A stretch of DNA of 41,419 nucleotides from Saprospiraceae bacterium (GTDB taxonomy: Bacteria > Bacteroidota > Bacteroidia > Chitinophagales > Saprospiraceae): NCBI GenBank assembly GCA_028284395.1, contig JANQRV010000425.1, forward strand, positions 1 to 41,419, written 5' to 3'. The translations under genes were made by a program, and so were the position numbers. The notes beneath the pieces are model-generated. The model was given only the letters and a program-made list of their open reading frames with translations. It had not been told where the DNA came from and searched no databases. Positions 38,514 through 41,419 of this stretch are shown piece by piece (the stretch's first letter is position 1; each line of letters opens with the position of its first letter).

Positions 38514-38550
38514 GAGGCAATTTTCCCGAATTGCCTCTTTTTATTTTTAT
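38514..38550 (+). terminator. Intrinsic terminator on the plus strand inside the repeat region
   Basis: GAGGCAATT, loop TTCCCG, AATTGCCTC is a perfect nine-pair stem followed by TTTTTATTTTTAT. It lies 217 bases after the HDAC stop and just after repeat copy 2; it may end the HDAC transcript or a separate small RNA. Confidence 0.7.
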
Positions 38551-38615
38551 CAGGATTTGAATTTGAAAAAGTGTTTATCGTCCCGGTCAAATGAACGGGA
38601 CGACTACCACCAACA

Positions 38616-38645
38616 AATTATAATCCCATGAACATATTCAAAATT
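38616..38645. repeat. Intergenic repeat copy 3
   Basis: 30 bases matching copy 1 at 29 positions. The hairpin TCGTCCCG/CGGGACGA (38578-38603) lies 12 bases to its left, in the same relative place as the GTCGT-type hairpin of copy 1. Confidence 0.75.
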
Positions 38646-38789
38646 GTCTCTTTCTGATTTCATTTAATCAGTAACTCCTACCGTTTCCTTCCATTCACGT
38701 TACAAATATGCAGGGTTCTGACACAGTTTTCAAAGACAAAAATCTGGCATTGTGAAAAAAAAATCAATAAAAAAACAGAAAAACTCAAT

Positions 38790-38810
38790 AAAAAAGGGCC
38801 TATTGGCCCT
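38790..38810 (-). terminator. Intrinsic terminator of the coiled-coil gene
   Basis: AGGGCC, loop TATT, GGCCCT forms a six-pair GC-rich stem; on the minus strand it is followed by TTTTTATTG. It lies 55 bases after the stop of the 492-residue gene. Confidence 0.7.
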
Positions 38811-38865
38811 GAAATTGTGAATATTAAATAGGTTTTTTCGATGATTTTTTTGCATTTTTTTATGC

Positions 38866-40344
38866 TCATTCTTCTTCATCGGATGATTTTCCTTCCAAAT
38901 CCGGAGAATTTTCCCTTAAATCCGACGATTTTTCGACTTCCTCTTCCTTATCTTCCACTGTTGTTCCGGTAAATTCTTTCACTTCCTCCTTCAGTTCATC
39001 GACAGCTTCCTCAATTTTATCCCCTACGACCTCTGCCACAGCCTTAACGGTATCGACCGCATCTTGCATCACTTCACCAATTGCGGTGGCAGCGGCACTA
39101 AGCAGTCCTTCTTTAGGCGGAGCAGCTTCCACTTCTTCTGCAGCTGGAGATTTCTTATTCGCACCGATGGCCTCGGCGGCTTTGGAGAGTTTTTCGGACT
39201 GAGATTCGCGGGCGGCTTCCGCCTGTTTTATTTCTTCAGCAATTTTAGCTTCGGCGGCTTTCTTAGCTTCCGCAAGTTTTTCTTTTTCCATCCGCTTCGC
39301 CTCTTTCTCCTTCTGTTGCTCGATTCGTTTTTCCAGCTCCGTTTTGGTTTGAAGCATCTCGCCTAATTTCTCCTCTTTGGATCGAATGCGTTCTTGGATC
39401 ATCAGTATTTTAGCCTGACGGATTTGGACTTCCAATTGGCCGTCAGTAGTTTCAATCTTCTTATTCTGAAAGGATAAATCATCTTTGTCGCGACCGATAG
39501 AACGCTCCATTTTCTCGATTGCGGCGAGTAGTCCTTCGTACCTTCGTTGAATTCTTTCCAATGGAGATCGATCGTCTCCTTTCGAACCGAATCTTTTTTC
39601 CTTGACCGTTTTGAACGCACCGTCCAGTTTTTGCCACACCTTTGAACGATGTTCCCGGGTGAGTTTAGACTCTCTGAACTGCCGTTGTAGATTCTTCAAC
39701 TCATCAAAGATGGGTTGAAGCCGGAGTCCTTCCTTTATTTTATTTTCAATCTCTTCCAACTTGCCAACGAAGTCATCGTGATTGGCTTGAGACAGCTTCT
39801 TGAATTCATCATCCAGTTTAGAACGGAGCTCTTTTAATTTTGCAAAAAGTACGTTGGTATTGTCACGAAGTGCATCGGCATGCTCTCTGAACAAATTTCG
39901 CTCCCGTACCTGTGTCTGGACTTTTGCCCAAAATTGTTTCAGAGAGTCCCATGCTTTGGAATCGAATGCCTCTAATTTATGGACCCGATCTCTTAATGCA
40001 TCTAATTCAGACTGGTATGTTGCATTTAACTTGGCCGAAAGCACTATGAAATGCCACTCTGTTTGTGCTCTTTGGATTAAATCCCCCCGCTCCACCTTAA
40101 GGTTTTCTGGCAACAAACTCTCTGTGATCGTCAATTCTCTTTCGTAAACATTATGTTCCTCGGGAAATTCAACGGGCAATCCATCTCTCCAATCTTTCAT
40201 CATTTTCTGATTGAACTCTTCTGTAACAAGTCTATCTTCAAATGTGTAGATGTTTACCTTGTTGTCCTCAGCCCTCAGTTCTAGAGCTAATAAGATGCGT
40301 TCTTCCTGATCATTTGTTCCCCAAAGTACTATTTTCGTCTTCAT
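38866..40344 (-). CDS. Coiled-coil protein, possibly DUF349-related, with acidic tail
   Basis: 492 residues, soluble, no signal peptide. An N-terminal globular part (1-110: KIVLWGTNDQEERILLALEL, ERGDLIQRAQTEWHFIVLSA) is followed by long helices (110-270). The stretch LQPIFDELKNLQRQFRESKL then SKVWQKLDGAFKTVKEKRFG resembles the DUF349 repeat, tentatively. A strongly charged coiled coil rich in K, E and A spans about 270-390, then an amphipathic LEA-like segment (GLLSAAATAIGEVMQDAVDT) and an acidic tail with SSDL/SPDL/SSDEEE repeats. Alone on its strand with its own terminator. Function unknown; a structural or nucleic-acid-associated role is a guess. Confidence 0.75.
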   Translation of the reverse strand: MKTKIVLWGTNDQEERILLALELRAEDNKVNIYTFEDRLVTEEFNQKMMKDWRDGLPVEFPEEHNVYERELTITESLLPENLKVERGDLIQRAQTEWHFIVLSAKLNATYQSELDALRDRVHKLEAFDSKAWDSLKQFWAKVQTQVRERNLFREHADALRDNTNVLFAKLKELRSKLDDEFKKLSQANHDDFVGKLEEIENKIKEGLRLQPIFDELKNLQRQFRESKLTREHRSKVWQKLDGAFKTVKEKRFGSKGDDRSPLERIQRRYEGLLAAIEKMERSIGRDKDDLSFQNKKIETTDGQLEVQIRQAKILMIQERIRSKEEKLGEMLQTKTELEKRIEQQKEKEAKRMEKEKLAEAKKAAEAKIAEEIKQAEAARESQSEKLSKAAEAIGANKKSPAAEEVEAAPPKEGLLSAAATAIGEVMQDAVDTVKAVAEVVGDKIEEAVDELKEEVKEFTGTTVEDKEEEVEKSSDLRENSPDLEGKSSDEEE

Positions 40345-40688
40345 AATTCGAGTGTTTACGGTTATTGAATTCGATCATTGCAGAATAGAATAGAATCGTC
40401 TGTGATACATGTAAGTTTAATAGAGTAAAATGGATATTGAATGCTCCTACTCTATTTTCCCAAGAATTAAGCAAGTGCAAAATCTTTTCAGCAAGGAATA
40501 TCTTTTCAAGATCAACCCTATGCTGGGTATAAATTTATGAAATAGTATAGTATACCCGCAAGTTTTACAACCAATTAGTTGTGATCCAGGCAAAAGCAGT
40601 TCCTGGCTTTTTTCCAGAATTTAAAAAAATAATTGGCAAAAAGCAAAAGTTAATCAAAGTAGTTTGAGATTGAGATATAGATTCTCAA
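40345..40688. other. Intergenic region between asd and the coiled-coil gene
   Basis: 344 bases, AT-rich, no credible gene. It holds a plus-strand hairpin pair and terminator-like structure at 40567-40613 that serves no plus-strand gene. No clear terminator for asd and no exact TAnnTTTG box for the coiled-coil gene were seen. Confidence 0.6.
40567..40613 (+). terminator. Orphan terminator-like structure on the plus strand
   Basis: ACAAC/GTTGT (40567-40582) is a small hairpin, followed by CCAGG (40586-40590) and CCTGG (40602-40606), then C and six Ts. The stems are only five pairs each. No plus-strand gene lies upstream in this gap. Confidence 0.4.
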
Positions 40689-41419
40689 CTAGTCAAAGAA
40701 CCCTTTTTTGATCAGGTATTCAGCAATCTGAACGGCATTGGTAGCGGCTCCTTTGCGCAGATTGTCTGCTACAATAAACATGTTTAGACCGTTGGGAATG
40801 GATTCATCTCGTCGGACCCGGCCGACAAATACTTCGTCCTTATCTTTAGCGTAGAGCGGCATGGGGTATTTAGATTCGCCAATATTGTCCATCAATTCCA
40901 GGCCTTCCGTTTGAGCTAAGATCTGTTTGACCTCTTTCAGGTCAAAGGGTTTTTCAAATTCTATATTGACCGACTCCGAATGCCCCCCATCAACCGGAAC
41001 ACGTACGGCGGTGGCAGTAATATTAATTTGCTGGTCGTTCAGAATTTTTCGAGTTTCATGAACCAGTTTCATTTCTTCTTTGGTGTAGTCATTTTCCAAA
41101 AAGATATCACAATGAGGCAGACAATTTTGAAAAATTGGATACGGATAGGCCATTTCGGACGGATCTGGTTCGTACCCCTTGCGTTCCAATTCATATTGTT
41201 TGACCGCCTTCATACCCGTTCCCGTAAAAGACTGATAGGTAGAAATTACCAACCTTTTGATCTTGTACTGCTCATGGAGTGGAGCTAGGGCGACCACCAT
41301 TTGGATCGTGGAACAATTGGGATTGGCGATGATGCGATCGGAAGACTCAATTGCCGTCGCATTTACTTCGGGGACTACCAATTTTTTGTCGGTATCCATC
41401 CGAAACGCAGATGAATTAT
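40689..41419 (-). CDS. asd: Aspartate-semialdehyde dehydrogenase, partial
   Basis: The frame is open through the right edge of the window, so the N-terminal NADP-binding part is missing; about 243 codons are visible. The protein begins NSSAFRMDTDKKLVVPEVN, which is the conserved segment after the NADP site, and continues with the catalytic-cysteine motif ANPNCST, the QSFTGTGMKA loop, the RVPVDGGHSESVNIEFEKPF segment with the catalytic histidine, and RKGAATNAVQIAEYLIKK. The enzyme reduces aspartyl phosphate to aspartate semialdehyde for lysine/DAP, threonine and methionine synthesis. An ATG at 41399 is internal, not the start. Confidence 0.97.
   Translation of the reverse strand, partial: NSSAFRMDTDKKLVVPEVNATAIESSDRIIANPNCSTIQMVVALAPLHEQYKIKRLVISTYQSFTGTGMKAVKQYELERKGYEPDPSEMAYPYPIFQNCLPHCDIFLENDYTKEEMKLVHETRKILNDQQINITATAVRVPVDGGHSESVNIEFEKPFDLKEVKQILAQTEGLELMDNIGESKYPMPLYAKDKDEVFVGRVRRDESIPNGLNMFIVADNLRKGAATNAVQIAEYLIKKGFFD

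Larger units (their letters stand above)
38298..38865. other. Non-coding region with a threefold repeated element and several terminators
   Basis: 568 bases, AT-rich, no credible protein gene. It holds three copies of a TAATCCCATGAACA element (cores at 38343, 38492 and 38621), hairpins beside each copy, a plus-strand terminator (38514-38550), an orphan minus-strand terminator (38306-38333) and the terminator of the coiled-coil gene (38790-38810). TCGTCCCG/CGGGACGA at 38578-38603 is a further hairpin. On the minus strand all three cores can be read as FMGL-containing peptides of under 20 codons, and on the plus strand as MN-peptides of 9-31 codons; neither is convincing as a gene. Confidence 0.6.

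Noticed and set aside
38351..38680. Short plus-strand peptides beginning MN at the ATG of each repeat copy, and minus-strand peptides ending near FMGL
   Set aside because: Lengths of 9-31 codons, no initiation signal, and different sequences after the core; the shared bases alone explain the shared residues.

Overview
The window is chromosomal DNA of a member of the Bacteroidota. The evidence is a SusC/SusD outer-membrane pair, further TonB-dependent receptor genes, DUF4249 and MG2-type surface proteins, promoter-like TAnnTTTG boxes, almost no Shine-Dalgarno sequences before genes, and the order xerC-hpf-tRNAs-tuf-tRNA-Trp-secE-nusG-rplKAJL-rpoBC that is typical of the phylum. The gene content (STN receptor with DUF4249 and MG2/plug proteins, SusD-like_2) would fit Saprospiria or a related marine lineage, but the sequence alone does not prove the class.

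Layout. 1-332: end of a uracil-DNA glycosylase-family gene. 402-1880: exported M14 zinc carboxypeptidase. 1917-1951: bidirectional terminator. 1973-16921 (minus strand): the transcription/translation block. Read in its own direction it runs xerC-like recombinase, hpf, tRNA-Thr(TGT), tRNA-Tyr(GTA), tRNA-Gly(TCC), tRNA-Thr(GGT), tuf, terminator, tRNA-Trp(CCA), secE, nusG, rplK, rplA, rplJ, rplL, rpoB, rpoC. 17031-23218 (plus strand): a small TonB C-terminal-domain protein with no membrane anchor, an STN-containing TonB-dependent receptor, a DUF4249 lipoprotein and an MG2-like secreted protein that carries a detached receptor-plug domain. 23472-29605 (minus strand): a SusC/SusD-like uptake operon with a third surface lipoprotein and a good terminator. 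30103-30816: pdxJ. 31020-32844 (plus): CPBP membrane protease and cdsA. 32846-34294 (minus): lipoprotein with a NADase-type glycan-binding-like domain. 34481-34864: small orphan protein. 34861-37301 (minus): lysS followed by a membrane-anchored unknown. 37395-38297: histone-deacetylase-family hydrolase. 38298-38865: non-coding region with a threefold repeated element and several hairpin terminators. 38866-40344 (minus): coiled-coil protein with an acidic tail. 40689-41419 (minus): asd, cut by the window edge.

How the genes work together. The central block supplies RNA polymerase, the ribosomal stalk and L1/L11 proteins, EF-Tu and the tRNAs beside it, the translocon subunit SecE and the ribosome hibernation factor. 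The two outer-membrane gene sets flank one another in opposite orientation: one is a classical SusCD uptake pair, the other a receptor/DUF4249/MG2-plug set that may be a functional parallel with an unknown substrate.

Most unusual parts: the intergenic repeat cluster at 38338-38645, where two 30-base copies differ at one position and a third shares a 14-base core, each next to hairpins and with orphan terminators on both strands; the anchor-less TonB domain protein beside an STN receptor; a roughly 70-residue insertion in the N-terminal part of lysyl-tRNA synthetase; and a long hairpin between rplL and rpoB.
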